The notes under the pieces are model-generated. The model was not told the origin of the DNA, made no database searches, and saw only the letters and a list, made by a program, of their open reading frames with translations. A program made the position numbers and the translations under genes. From NCBI GenBank assembly GCA_016703605.1, contig JADJBU010000008.1:62001-126000 (forward strand): DNA of 64,000 nucleotides, given 5' to 3'. Origin of the DNA: Candidatus Villigracilis adiacens. GTDB taxonomy: Bacteria > Chloroflexota > Anaerolineae > Anaerolineales > Villigracilaceae. Positions 50,006 to 57,837 of this stretch are shown here, piece after piece (within the stretch, counting starts at the first letter, position 1; every line of letters starts with the position of its first letter).

Positions 50006-50736
50006 TAGAAGACCCCCATGAATTTCGCGGCAGACCCTGCCAGCAAGCCGAGGATGATCAGCCAGCGGAAGAGGTCCTGCGCGGACAAGCTTGCTTCATG
50101 CGCCGGGTCTGAGTTCAGGTAGGCGCCGGCGGCAAAGAGTTCTTCACCGATCAAAGGTTCCTGCGCACCGGCGAAAAGAACGGACTGCCCCGCAATATCT
50201 TCTGTGGCGCCGATCAGGGTCGTGGCGGCGCGTTCCGATGCTTCGGCGAGCAGACCCGCTTCGGGACCGAAATGCCCGAGCAGGATGTTTGTGGAGATGT
50301 TTTCGTTTTGGGGGATGGGCATGGTTCCTGCCGCGTAACTGAACGGGGTGAGCCCGGTGACGCGCCCCATCGTGTGGACGTAGGCATCCTCGACGCCTGC
50401 CGCCTGATATCCGGCTTGAAGCGTGTCCTGTGTGAGCAGCCCAAGGGTTGGGTCGCCGGCGGTGGCAACGGAGGGCATGTCGCTGACCGAGGTGCGTTCG
50501 GCGACGTTTCGCAGTAATGCCAGCCCGGCGAGCGCCGAGCCGCCGCGTCCGTCGAACAGGCCGCCGTGACCGAGCGAGATGTGCAGGCGTTTGCCGTCTT
50601 CGATGCTCAAACCGACGGCGCGCGCCAGTGTGGTGAAGGCGGGAATCTGTCTCAGCGATCCGGGGCTGCGGCGTTTCCATAATGTGATGACACCCAGCAG
50701 GAAGGCGGCAAGTAAAAGCACGGTAAGCGGAATCAT
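50005..50736 (-). CDS. DUF6754 membrane protein
   Basis: 243 aa. One helix at each end (residues 3-20 and 220-240) encloses a soluble domain with RAVGLSIEDGKRLHISLGHGGLFDGRGGSALAGLALL and a later GHFGPEAGLLAEASERA. These conserved Gly/His stretches fit DUF6754, a family found mainly in Chloroflexota-type genomes (recalled, not searched). The soluble part is probably extracytoplasmic or an oligomerisation domain. Overlaps both neighbours. Confidence 0.75.
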   Translation of the reverse strand: MIPLTVLLLAAFLLGVITLWKRRSPGSLRQIPAFTTLARAVGLSIEDGKRLHISLGHGGLFDGRGGSALAGLALLRNVAERTSVSDMPSVATAGDPTLGLLTQDTLQAGYQAAGVEDAYVHTMGRVTGLTPFSYAAGTMPIPQNENISTNILLGHFGPEAGLLAEASERAATTLIGATEDIAGQSVLFAGAQEPLIGEELFAAGAYLNSDPAHEASLSAQDLFRWLIILGLLAGSAAKFMGVF

Positions 50737-50978
50737 GAAGCCGTCCCTTCCCGGTTCAAATATGCCGCAAATGCCCGCGTTTCAGATTCATCCTCGAGCA
50801 TTGCGGCGAGCGCGTCGAGATGCTCGTTTTTAATGAACGCGCCGCCAAAATAAATCGCCTGCGCGCCGAGCAAGGCAAGCGGGCTGCCTGCTTCGAGGAA
50901 CGAGGCGATCAAATCATGAAGTTGATAACGGCGCAGGGAGTCAGCCCAGCGCTGCCAGAATTCGTGTGTTGAATTCAT
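50733..50978 (-). CDS. 81-aa protein, first gene of the operon
   Basis: 81 aa, helical, amphipathic, no clear membrane helix: EFWQRWADSLRRYQLHDLIASFLEAGSPLALLGAQAIYF. Overlaps the DUF6754 start by 4 nt. An extended -10 box TGCTATACT lies 10 nt before the ATG on the minus strand, marking the operon promoter. Not recognised. Confidence 0.65.
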   Translation of the reverse strand: MNSTHEFWQRWADSLRRYQLHDLIASFLEAGSPLALLGAQAIYFGGAFIKNEHLDALAAMLEDESETRAFAAYLNREGTAS

Positions 50979-50988
50979 AGTTTTTGCC

Positions 50989-50994
50989 AGTATA
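50989..50994 (-). promoter_or_regulatory. -10 box of the eight-gene operon
   Basis: TATACT preceded by TG with one base between (extended -10), 10 nt from the ATG at 50978. No clear -35. The surrounding 158-nt gap to glgC is otherwise featureless. Confidence 0.5.
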
Positions 50995-51136
50995 GCATAA
51001 TTTTAATGTTGACCCGCGTCGCGCGCGCCGGAAAGTATTGCAATTTTGTAATAGACCCTGAATTTTACGCGCGACGCCCGCAGATCGCATGATCGCAGGC
51101 GTCTTTCAGGCAATCTTTTGCGCTTTCGGCGCGTCT

Positions 51137-52384
51137 TTATGGCGCGATGACCGTGCCGGGCTGTATTTCGACATCCTTCGGGATGATAACGATGCCGTCG
51201 CGCACGTACCAGTTCTCATTGTCAATGTCCACATTGCGCGGGAATGGGCGGATGACGACGCCGTCGCCGAGGCGGGCGTTCTTGTCGAGGATCGCGCCTT
51301 CGATGTGGCAGTTTGCGCCGATGCCGATGGGCAGCCCGCCCCAATCGCGCTCGTAATAGTCCGCGCCCATCACGATGCTGTCGCGGATGACGCATCCCGC
51401 CGCGATCTGGCTGCGGATGCCGATGATGGAATGGGAAATCTCCGACCTGAGCACGCGGCTGCCTTCGGCGATCAGCACATCCTTCAGGCGGCTGTCTTCG
51501 ACGATGGAGGCGGGCAGGTAGCGCGTATCGGTATAGATCGGCAGTTTGGCGTCGTAAAAATTAAAGGGCGAGTTCGACGTGGTCAGCATCAGGTTGGTCT
51601 CATAGAACGAGCGGATCGTTCCGATATCCTGCCAGTAGTCGTCGAAATCAAAGCCGTAGACGTTGTGGGTCTTGATGGCATGGGGGATGATATCCCCGCC
51701 GAAGTCGTCGTATCCGGGATACTCGCTGAGAAAATCGAGCAGGACCTTGGTGTTGAACATGTAAATCCCCATCGAGCCGAGGAAGGGACGCGCCGGGTCT
51801 TCGCGGCTGACGAATTGATCCTGAACCGCCGGGTCTTTTGGCTTCTCGACAAAATTGCTGATCTTCAAATCGGCTTCGCGCTTCAGAATCCCGAAGCGGC
51901 TTGCCTCCTCTTTCGCAACCGGCTGCACGGCGACGGTGATGTCGGCGCGGTTCTGCCAGTGAAATTCCGCCATGGCTTTGTAGTCCATGCGGTATAGATG
52001 GTCGCCTGCCAACACCAGCACATACTTCGCGCCCGTCGAACGGATCTCAAGCATCTGCTTGCGGACGGCGTCTGCCGTGCCCTGGTACCAGTCGGCGCTT
52101 TCCATCGTTTGTTCCGCCGCCCAGATCTGCACCCAGCCCTGGTGAAAGGAGTCGAAATTGTAAATGCGGGTGATATGGCGGTGAAGAGAGACCGAGTTGA
52201 ACTGGGTCAGGATCGCTATTCTAAAAATTTCCGAGTTAATGCAATTGCTGATGGGGATGTCGATCAGGCGGTATTTCCCGGCGATCGGCACGGCAGGTTT
52301 GGACCGCATCTGCGTCAACGGATAAAGCCGCGCCCCGCGTCCACCCCCAAGAATGACCGCCAGAACTTCGTTGTAAGACGGCAT
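51137..52384 (-). CDS. glgC: Glucose-1-phosphate adenylyltransferase
   Basis: Makes ADP-glucose for glycogen. The N-terminal GGGRGARLYPLTQMRSKPAVPIAGKYRLIDIP is diagnostic, with WYQGTADAVRKQ, the catalytic Asp in LAGDHLYRMDY, and FVEKPKDP. The C-terminal beta-helix (SIIGIRSQIAAGCVIRDSIVMG) is complete. 415 aa is typical. GGGAGG precedes the ATG within a small CCCGAAAGGG hairpin. No glgA or glgB is next to it here. Confidence 0.95.
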   Translation of the reverse strand: MPSYNEVLAVILGGGRGARLYPLTQMRSKPAVPIAGKYRLIDIPISNCINSEIFRIAILTQFNSVSLHRHITRIYNFDSFHQGWVQIWAAEQTMESADWYQGTADAVRKQMLEIRSTGAKYVLVLAGDHLYRMDYKAMAEFHWQNRADITVAVQPVAKEEASRFGILKREADLKISNFVEKPKDPAVQDQFVSREDPARPFLGSMGIYMFNTKVLLDFLSEYPGYDDFGGDIIPHAIKTHNVYGFDFDDYWQDIGTIRSFYETNLMLTTSNSPFNFYDAKLPIYTDTRYLPASIVEDSRLKDVLIAEGSRVLRSEISHSIIGIRSQIAAGCVIRDSIVMGADYYERDWGGLPIGIGANCHIEGAILDKNARLGDGVVIRPFPRNVDIDNENWYVRDGIVIIPKDVEIQPGTVIAP

Positions 52385-52426
52385 GAAAAGCCTCCCGAAA
52401 GGGTATTGGAATGTCTGGCAATGGGT

Positions 52427-52531
52427 TTATTTTACACCCTTCATCCTTTTCAGGCGATGGAAAACATATGCAATCGGATACACCAGTAGAATGAGCATAT
52501 CGAACAGCGCGAAGAATAGTTTGAGTTTCAT
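52427..52531 (-). CDS. 34-aa single-helix membrane protein
   Basis: Small ORF MKLKLFFALFDMLILLVYPI followed by a basic end (HRLKRMKGVK). A strong AGGAGG ribosome site, 7 nt from the ATG, sits in an imperfect stem. It lies between the phosphodiesterase gene upstream and glgC downstream, all on the minus strand. One transmembrane segment with positive C-terminus inside or outside. The translation signal makes it a credible gene of unknown role. Confidence 0.55.
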   Translation of the reverse strand: MKLKLFFALFDMLILLVYPIAYVFHRLKRMKGVK

Positions 52532-52563
52532 GAAACCGCCTCCTGGCGGATCGTCGTTTTATT

Positions 52564-53550
52564 TTACCTGGCGCATCCCGCAGATAATTTTTCCACAGGC
52601 AGACCAAATGCCTCGTAGATCGGCACGCCGTCCCATTCGGCGGGTATCGGCAGGTTCAACGCAAAGGCGGCGGTGGCGGCGGTGTCGGTGGTTGTGATGC
52701 TTGAATTCAACGCGGCGGGTTGTACGCCCGCGCCGAACGCGATCCAGGGGATGGTCATATCTTCGGGCAGGCTGTAGCCGTGGGTGGTGTCGTGCCCGCC
52801 GTGGTCGGCGGTGATGATGAAAAGCGTTTCTTCCATCAAGCCGCGTGATTCAAGTTCGGTCACAAGTTTTTCGATGGCTTGATCGGCGCGGAAGAGCACG
52901 CTGAGTTGTTCGGGGGAGAGCCAGCCGTATTCGTGTCCCATGAAGTCGGGGGTGGGGAAGTGGACGAACATCAGTCGAAAATCGGCGGGAAAGTTTTGGA
53001 GGAGGTCTTCGGTGATGACGAGGTCGCGGTCGTTGATGAATTTGAAGATGTCGGTGCTGGGCGGTTCGGTGACCTGGCGCAGTTTTTCCTTGCCAACGTA
53101 CATTACGGTTTGCATCCCGGCGGCGTGGGCGATGTCGAAGAGGTCGGTGACCTGGGCGTAGCCGTTTTCGGGGATGTAGTCGTTCCAGTCCACTTTATGT
53201 TTGGCGGGGCATTGTCCGCTGAGCATGGAGGTGTGCGCCACGAGAGTCACGCTGGGGTAAACCGTCTGCGCGGTGAGGGAGTAGGCGGATTTTTCGAGCA
53301 GGGTCATCAGGAAGGGCATGGGGGCGAGGGGCATGGCGTCGGGGCGGAAACCGTCAATGGAGAGGATCAGCACACGGCGAGTCAGAGGCGCGGGCGTGGG
53401 AGTCAGAGTCGGCTTGGGGGTGAGAGTCGCTGTGGGAGTCAGAGTCGGTTCGGGGGTCAGAGTCGGCGTTTGGGTTGGAATCGGCATGATCTGCGATTGA
53501 CAGGCAAGCGCGGCAAGACAAAGAATTACAACAAGGTTGTAGCGTGACAT
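52564..53550 (-). CDS. Alkaline-phosphatase-superfamily phosphodiesterase lipoprotein
   Basis: 328 aa from the ATG at 53550, which starts a lipoprotein signal with lipobox LAALAC (Cys17). After a Thr/Pro linker, the nucleotide pyrophosphatase/phosphodiesterase fold begins: VLILSIDGFRPDAMPLAP (metal Asp), the nucleophile Thr in YPSVTLVAHTSMLSGQ, DFMGHEYGW (Asp/His) and FIITADHGGHDTTHG. The substrate may be a nucleotide or a phospholipid headgroup. A TATAAT box 6 nt upstream (53557-53562) suggests a leaderless start. Confidence 0.85.
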   Translation of the reverse strand: MSRYNLVVILCLAALACQSQIMPIPTQTPTLTPEPTLTPTATLTPKPTLTPTPAPLTRRVLILSIDGFRPDAMPLAPMPFLMTLLEKSAYSLTAQTVYPSVTLVAHTSMLSGQCPAKHKVDWNDYIPENGYAQVTDLFDIAHAAGMQTVMYVGKEKLRQVTEPPSTDIFKFINDRDLVITEDLLQNFPADFRLMFVHFPTPDFMGHEYGWLSPEQLSVLFRADQAIEKLVTELESRGLMEETLFIITADHGGHDTTHGYSLPEDMTIPWIAFGAGVQPAALNSSITTTDTAATAAFALNLPIPAEWDGVPIYEAFGLPVEKLSAGCAR

Positions 53551-53556
53551 TCGTCC

Positions 53557-53562
53557 ATTATA
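53557..53562 (-). promoter_or_regulatory. -10 box 6 nt before the phosphodiesterase gene
   Basis: TATAAT on the minus strand, 6 nt from the ATG at 53550. The divergent gene on the other strand has TATGAT at 53581-53586, also 6 nt before its ATG. Confidence 0.5.
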
Positions 53563-53592
53563 AATAGTTTGGGGCGCGGGTATGATGGGAAT

Positions 53593-54333
53593 ATGGAAAC
53601 GAGAATTCATAAAACATTGCACGAGGAAATTTTTCATCACAATTATACGGACCCGCACAGGCGCGGTTCGGGACTTTCGGATTTTATTTTGGGGGCGCAG
53701 GATGGGCTGGTGAATGTGCTTGGGGTCGCTTTGGGGATTGCGGCGGCGACGAACGATGCGCGGGTGGTGCTGGTGGCGGGGCTGGCGACGACCTTTGCTG
53801 AATCCATTTCGATGGGGGCGGTGGCGTTCACGACGACGCTCGCCGATGCGGATTTGTATCAGAGCGAGCGTGAGCGGGAGTATCGTCACATTGTCGAGGC
53901 GCCGGCGTTGGAGAGGAAGGAGATCCGCGATATTTATGAAAGCAAGGGCTTCAAGGGGGATTTGCTGGAGCGCATTGTGGATACGATCACGGCGAACAAG
54001 GATGTGTGGGTGGCGGTGATGATGGCGGAGGAACATCAGCTCTCGCCGGTGGATCGCAAGACTGCGATGAAGGCGGCGTGGGTGGTGGGGCTTTCGGCGA
54101 TCATCGGGTCGCTGGTGCCGATCCTGCCGTTTGTGTTTTTGCCGGTGTCGGTCAGTATGTGGCTGTCGGTGTTGGCGACCGCATTGGTGTTGTTCGGTAT
54201 CGGGTTTTACAAGGCGCGGGTGACGGTGGGCAAGCCGATGCGGAGCGGATTGGAAATGATGTTGATCGGGACGGTCAGCGCGATGGCGGGGTATTTGGTG
54301 GGGGTTTTATTGAAAGTCCCGCCCCTGCCTTAG
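53593..54333 (+). CDS. VIT1/CCC1-family transporter
   Basis: Predicted Fe2+/Mn2+ transporter, 246 aa from the ATG at 53593. The family start GSGLSDFILGAQDGLVNVLGVALGIAAA is clear, with the metal-site Glu in TTFAESISMGAVAF, then the cytoplasmic metal-binding helices (SEREREYRHIVEAPALERKEIRDIYESKG) rich in Glu/His, and three further helices. A TATGAT box lies 6 nt upstream. A strong terminator follows. Confidence 0.88.
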   Translation: METRIHKTLHEEIFHHNYTDPHRRGSGLSDFILGAQDGLVNVLGVALGIAAATNDARVVLVAGLATTFAESISMGAVAFTTTLADADLYQSEREREYRHIVEAPALERKEIRDIYESKGFKGDLLERIVDTITANKDVWVAVMMAEEHQLSPVDRKTAMKAAWVVGLSAIIGSLVPILPFVFLPVSVSMWLSVLATALVLFGIGFYKARVTVGKPMRSGLEMMLIGTVSAMAGYLVGVLLKVPPLP

Positions 54334-54347
54334 TGGTCGTCCATTCA

Positions 54348-54384
54348 GACCTGACGGGTTTTAGAAACCCGTCAGGTCTTTTTT
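54348..54384. terminator. Terminator shared by convergent genes
   Basis: GACCTGACGGGTTT-TAG-AAACCCGTCAGGTC, a perfect 14-bp stem, followed by six T. The TGA of the minus-strand gene at 54372 lies in the right arm. Confidence 0.92.
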
Positions 54385-54707
54385 GTTCCTTTACCGAAAT
54401 ATAGATTCGCGAGCATTCCCAGAAAGAAGACGAAGAGCATTGCCACGATCACTTCGGCGACCCAGCCGATGAGGGGGACAAAGGTGAGGACTTCGAGCGC
54501 GGCGTCTTTCAGCACGGTGGAAAGTCCGTAGAGGGCGATGGCGGATATTCCGATCTCTTCGATGCCCAGTTTCGCGTCGTGGATTTTGGAGAGATGCACG
54601 ATCATGTACACTTCCAGCCCGGTCAGCAGGAGCGAGGTTCCGGGAATCGGCGCGGTGAGCGCGGAGATGACGCCTGCGATGAGGGTGTAGAGCAGGATCA
54701 GTTTCAT
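54372..54707 (-). CDS. Small membrane protein (DUF697-like)
   Basis: 111 aa. An amphipathic start, helices at about 3-22, 55-75 and 80-103, with PIPGTSLLLTGLEVYMIVHLSKIHD resembling DUF697/YcjF-type proteins. Basic C-terminus (GKGTKKT). Its start overlaps the stop of the upstream EF-hand-like gene by 4 nt, so the two are made together. Function unknown. Confidence 0.65.
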   Translation of the reverse strand: MKLILLYTLIAGVISALTAPIPGTSLLLTGLEVYMIVHLSKIHDAKLGIEEIGISAIALYGLSTVLKDAALEVLTFVPLIGWVAEVIVAMLFVFFLGMLANLYFGKGTKKT

Positions 54708-55183
54708 GATCGGTTCATGAAATAGAAGGCGGCAAACGCGGCGACCGCCAGCGCGAAGCAGAGGACGACGCCCAGGATGACGTAGGTGAATGCGCCCGTC
54801 CGCCCGTCCTCTTCGATGGCGGAGGATGGCTGGGATGGGAGAAACGGCTTCGAGACGGTTTGAGGCGGCGGGGTGTTTGTGTCGGCTGGGGTTGTGAGCA
54901 TTCCCATGTTGGAGAGCGTTTTGAACGCGCCATCCACAGACTGGCGCAGGTCGGGGGGGAGGTCTTCGAGGGTGTGGTAGACCTTTCCATTTACGGTGAC
55001 ATGCGCGTTATTTGAATGTGCCGCGAGGACGTTTTGCACCATGTCGCCTTCGAGCAGGTCGGGGATGCCGTTCCCGTTTTTGTCCACGAGCAGTTGGGAT
55101 ACCTGTTCGTACGCCTGTCGTTCGTTGGCGGGCATGTCTTCGATGGAGTTGTATGTCTTGCCGTTGAAGATGATGATCTGCAT
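54704..55183 (-). CDS. Membrane-anchored protein with EF-hand-like loop
   Basis: 159 aa from the ATG at 55183. Two similar beta-turn units (IIIFNGKTYNSIEDMPANER and VTVNGKVYHTLEDLPPDLR) enclose a calcium-loop-like stretch VDKNGNGIPDLLEGD, with Asp/Asn at the ligand positions. A Pro-rich linker and a C-terminal helix (about 132-155) anchor it. The bulk is likely cytoplasmic because no signal peptide is present. Coupled to the DUF697-like gene. The site AAAGGATA precedes the ATG. Confidence 0.7.
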   Translation of the reverse strand: MQIIIFNGKTYNSIEDMPANERQAYEQVSQLLVDKNGNGIPDLLEGDMVQNVLAAHSNNAHVTVNGKVYHTLEDLPPDLRQSVDGAFKTLSNMGMLTTPADTNTPPPQTVSKPFLPSQPSSAIEEDGRTGAFTYVILGVVLCFALAVAAFAAFYFMNRS

Positions 55184-55267
55184 GGAGATATCCTTTGCCC
55201 CCATTTTACACTCCCCGCGGCTCGGTCCGCGCTCTCTGTACGCAACGGGTTTTCACTTCACTTTAAC

Positions 55268-55342
55268 TCGCCTTACGCAGTTCCTCGGTACCGCGACATG
55301 CATGTCGCCCTGAAATTGCGAGATAAATCTCGCAATACCGCG
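55268..55342. repeat. Twin palindrome with outer inverted repeat
   Basis: Outer CCTTACGC ... GCGTAAGG enclose GGTACC, palindrome GCGACATG-CATGTCGC (55293-55308), a 9-nt linker, palindrome GCGAGAT-AA-ATCTCGC (55318-55333), and ATACCG. The second palindrome is identical to one in the 15.46-kb element. The rest of the 55184-55456 gap is without a gene. Confidence 0.85.
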
Positions 55343-55456
55343 TAAGGGGACCACTTAATTCTGAAGGGTCAAAGAAAAGCCCAAAACAGGCTTGGACGGA
55401 GTCGAACGTGGCGCGCTAATGAGTCGGTTGACGCGGCGGCATTTCCTGGCGTTCGA

Positions 55457-56449
55457 TTAATTTCCCTGCCTGATGGAATATTTTTTGTCGAAGACTTTTT
55501 GCTTTTCGATCTGGTTGACGGAGTTCTCGATCAGCTTCCCGATATATCTTGCAAAAACAAGGGCGGTTTCTTTTTCATGGTTGGTAAATGGGGAATAGGT
55601 GGCGCGGGAAAGCGAGAGCAGCCCGACGGGTCCGTTCGGGCTGATGACCGGGGCGCCAAGCCAGCACCGGGTTCTGGGTGGAAACTCTCCGCTCGACCAG
55701 CCCGGCACGCGGTTGACATCCTCGACCACGATGGGCTGGTTTAGGGAGACCACCGAGGCGAAGATGCTGTTGCGTTCCAGCAGCCTTTGCTGGTATCGAA
55801 TATTCGGATGCGCAAAGAATCCCCCGTCTTCTTCGAGATTCAGATAGACATGGGTGTGATGGGTGGGGACCACGCTTTCCATGCCTTCCAGGATCAATTC
55901 GAGGGTGGTGGAGAATTTTCCCTGGTCGCTGCCCAGCATCATTTCGATATTGTTGAGCGAGGTGATGATTCCGCTCAGGTTTTGTGATAACTGTGACTGG
56001 CTGAGGAGAAGGACGTACATATCGAGCAGGCGGAGTTCTCCGTTTTCAAGTTCGACGATGATCGGATCGTAAATGCGGGTCTGGACGCGGCTTAAGGCGA
56101 GTTTTACCGCAATGTTAATGGAAAGGTGACTCTTCAATACCAGGGCATCCGAGCCGAGGTCCTGTTCGAGTTTGAGGATGGGTCTTCTGAGAAATAACTC
56201 GACGCCGTAGCGCCTTCCAAGGCGTTCGAACATTTTTTGGCGCGGGATGATGCTTTTCACCCGCCCGTCATGCAGGATGATCGCCCCCGGCACGAGCGGA
56301 TTCGAATCGAGATAAGCTGCCACCTCTTCGGTCAGGGTCTCGTCGGTGATGATATAGTCCGACATGGGCAGGTCGCCGATACAGACCGGCACAATGATCT
56401 TCCCGGTCGGGAATATATTGAAATAGTGTGGGATCTCCGAAGGTTTCAT
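55457..56449 (-). CDS. GAF-domain protein with CBS-like N-terminus
   Basis: 330 aa, cytoplasmic. Residues about 1-145 include a CBS-like part (LVPGAIILHDGRVKSIIPRQKMFERLG ... VQTRIYDPIIVELENGELRLLDMYVLLL). A short helical linker leads to a GAF domain (about 180-315: HHTHVYLNLEEDGG ... WLGAPVISPNGPVGLLSLSR). No output domain, so it probably signals through a partner. A TATAAT box lies 13 nt before the ATG. Confidence 0.78.
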   Translation of the reverse strand: MKPSEIPHYFNIFPTGKIIVPVCIGDLPMSDYIITDETLTEEVAAYLDSNPLVPGAIILHDGRVKSIIPRQKMFERLGRRYGVELFLRRPILKLEQDLGSDALVLKSHLSINIAVKLALSRVQTRIYDPIIVELENGELRLLDMYVLLLSQSQLSQNLSGIITSLNNIEMMLGSDQGKFSTTLELILEGMESVVPTHHTHVYLNLEEDGGFFAHPNIRYQQRLLERNSIFASVVSLNQPIVVEDVNRVPGWSSGEFPPRTRCWLGAPVISPNGPVGLLSLSRATYSPFTNHEKETALVFARYIGKLIENSVNQIEKQKVFDKKYSIRQGN

Positions 56450-56568
56450 GGATACCTTCGGGATTATAAGTTTGGGTATTTAAGCTTTTTTGAAGCAGGG
56501 ATTAACGACGCGTAAAGGGGTGGGATTGAAAGGTTCCTGTAATGACGGGGCTGACCCCTTCGCCTGGG

Positions 56569-57396
56569 TCAGTCTTTGCGATGCCCCGGGCTGCGCAGGT
56601 GGTTTTCGTAATCTTGAAAGTCCACCCGGGCGGTCATGTCGAGGCTGATCGGCGTGACGGCGACGATCTTCTCCCTGCGCAGGTAGTAGACGTCGGTGCC
56701 TTCCTGTTCATGCGGAAGGTTGTTGTCGTGTTCATAGCCGACGGGGCCCGGCTCGTTCCATGAAGCGCGTTTGGCGGGTGTGGGTTTGTAATATCGGAGG
56801 TGGGAAAGCCGCGAGAGGCGCCACTCCGTTTCGGGCGTGGCATGACGCGGCACTTCCACTTTCAACAGATCCACACCCTCGAAGGTTTTCTTCGCCAGCA
56901 GGATGCGGGCAAAGTAGGCGGTGAAATGCGCCGCAGCTTTAAAGTCCACGTCTTCGGAATGGGAGAGATGCAGGCGCGGATCGGTTTCGAGCGAGACAGC
57001 CAGGGCGCGGTACCCAAGCCCGGCGGCTTCCATTGCGGCTCCGACCGTGCCGGAGATGGTGATTCCCAACCCGACATTTTCTCCGTAGTTGATTCCTGAT
57101 ACGACAAGATCAGGTTGATGCGGGGCGATTTCAAGGATGCCATGCAAGACAGCCTGTGCCGGGGAGCCGCCCACCGCGTACACATCCCAGGATTGTCCGT
57201 TGATTTGTACCTGTTCCTTTTTGATGATCCCATCCGATGTGCTGGGCAGGCTGCGTCCCATTCCGCTGGATTGTTCGCGCGGCGCGGCGACGGTGACGTA
57301 GCCGATCTTCGAGAGTTCGCCGGCTGCCGCCCACAAGCCGGGCGAGCGGATGCCGTCGTCATTGGTGAGCAGGATATGGGGTTTGCGTTTTGTCAT
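56569..57396 (-). CDS. surE: 5'/3'-nucleotidase SurE
   Basis: Metal-dependent nucleotidase, 275 aa. LLTNDDGIRSPG carries the metal-binding Asp pair (D13, D14), PREQSSGMGRS the Ser ligand, SGINYGENVG the Asn, and SGTVGAAMEA is conserved. A TATAAT box (57405-57410) lies 8 nt before the ATG, again without a Shine-Dalgarno. Stationary-phase survival or protein-repair links exist in E. coli but cannot be inferred here. Confidence 0.95.
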   Translation of the reverse strand: MTKRKPHILLTNDDGIRSPGLWAAAGELSKIGYVTVAAPREQSSGMGRSLPSTSDGIIKKEQVQINGQSWDVYAVGGSPAQAVLHGILEIAPHQPDLVVSGINYGENVGLGITISGTVGAAMEAAGLGYRALAVSLETDPRLHLSHSEDVDFKAAAHFTAYFARILLAKKTFEGVDLLKVEVPRHATPETEWRLSRLSHLRYYKPTPAKRASWNEPGPVGYEHDNNLPHEQEGTDVYYLRREKIVAVTPISLDMTARVDFQDYENHLRSPGHRKD

Positions 57397-57404
57397 GGCG
57401 GGGG

Positions 57405-57410
57405 ATTATA
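57405..57410 (-). promoter_or_regulatory. -10 box 8 nt before surE
   Basis: TATAAT on the minus strand, 8 nt before the ATG at 57396. The tRNA-Arg terminator lies just upstream, so surE is not read through from the tRNA. Confidence 0.5.
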
Positions 57411-57424
57411 ACCAGGCTGTAAAT

Positions 57425-57450
57425 AATAAACCGTCTCTGGTGTGAGACGG
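57425..57450 (-). terminator. Terminator of tRNA-Arg
   Basis: On the minus strand, CCGTCTC-ACACCA-GAGACGG then TTTATTATTT, starting 7 nt past the tRNA end. Confidence 0.85.
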
Positions 57451-57456
57451 CTGGTG

Positions 57457-57530
57457 CGCCCTCGGACGGACTCGAACCGCCGACCTATTGCTCCGCAAGC
57501 AAGCGCTCTAATCCACTGAGCTACGAGGGC
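57457..57530 (-). tRNA. tRNA-Arg (anticodon GCG)
   Basis: Acceptor GCCCTCG/CGAGGGC, D-arm GCTC/GAGC, anticodon loop TTGCGGA (GCG at 34-36), T-arm GGCGG-TTCGAGT-CCGTC, discriminator G. After it comes CACCA rather than CCA, so the 3' end may be added post-transcriptionally. The anticodon begins with G instead of the usual A that is edited to inosine. The 27-43 pair is a C-T mismatch. Confidence 0.88.
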
Positions 57531-57622
57531 ATTGATTAAGCGGGCTGATTGTACTTTAATGCCCCGGGACGGTCAAGGTGCTTGACGCTCTGCCTTCCAG
57601 CATGTAAAATCGGTATCGCCTT

Positions 57623-57695
57623 GCGGGAGTCGCCAAGTGGTAAGGCATCAGCCTTCCAAGCTGACATTACGTGGGTTCGAATCCCATCTCCCGCT
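57623..57695 (+). tRNA. tRNA-Gly (anticodon TCC)
   Basis: Acceptor GCGGGAG/CTCCCGC, D-arm GCC..GGC, anticodon loop CTTCCAA (TCC), T-loop TTCGAAT, discriminator T, no encoded CCA. A short heptamer run (GTGTCAA, GTGTCAG, GTGTCAC at 57706-57726) separates it from the next tRNA. Confidence 0.95.
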
Positions 57696-57764
57696 CTGAT
57701 GTTCGGTGTCAAGTGTCAGGTGTCACACGACACTCCGCGCTTGACACCGGATACTTTAAGCCAC

Positions 57765-57837
57765 GGGCTCGTGGCGCAGCGGTTAGCGCAGGCGACTCAT
57801 AATCGCTTGGTCGTAGGTTCGAATCCTACCGGGCCCA
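57765..57837 (+). tRNA. tRNA-Ile2 (anticodon CAT, lysidine type)
   Basis: Acceptor GGGCTCG/CGGGCCC, D-arm GCGC/GCGC, anticodon arm GGCGA-CTCATAA-TCGCT, T-loop TTCGAAT, discriminator A. An anticodon CAT alone suggests Met, but the arm from AGGCGACTCATAA through CGCTTGG is the same as that of E. coli tRNA-Ile2, whose C34 becomes lysidine through TilS. I therefore prefer Ile2 (reads AUA) over elongator Met. Confidence 0.75.
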
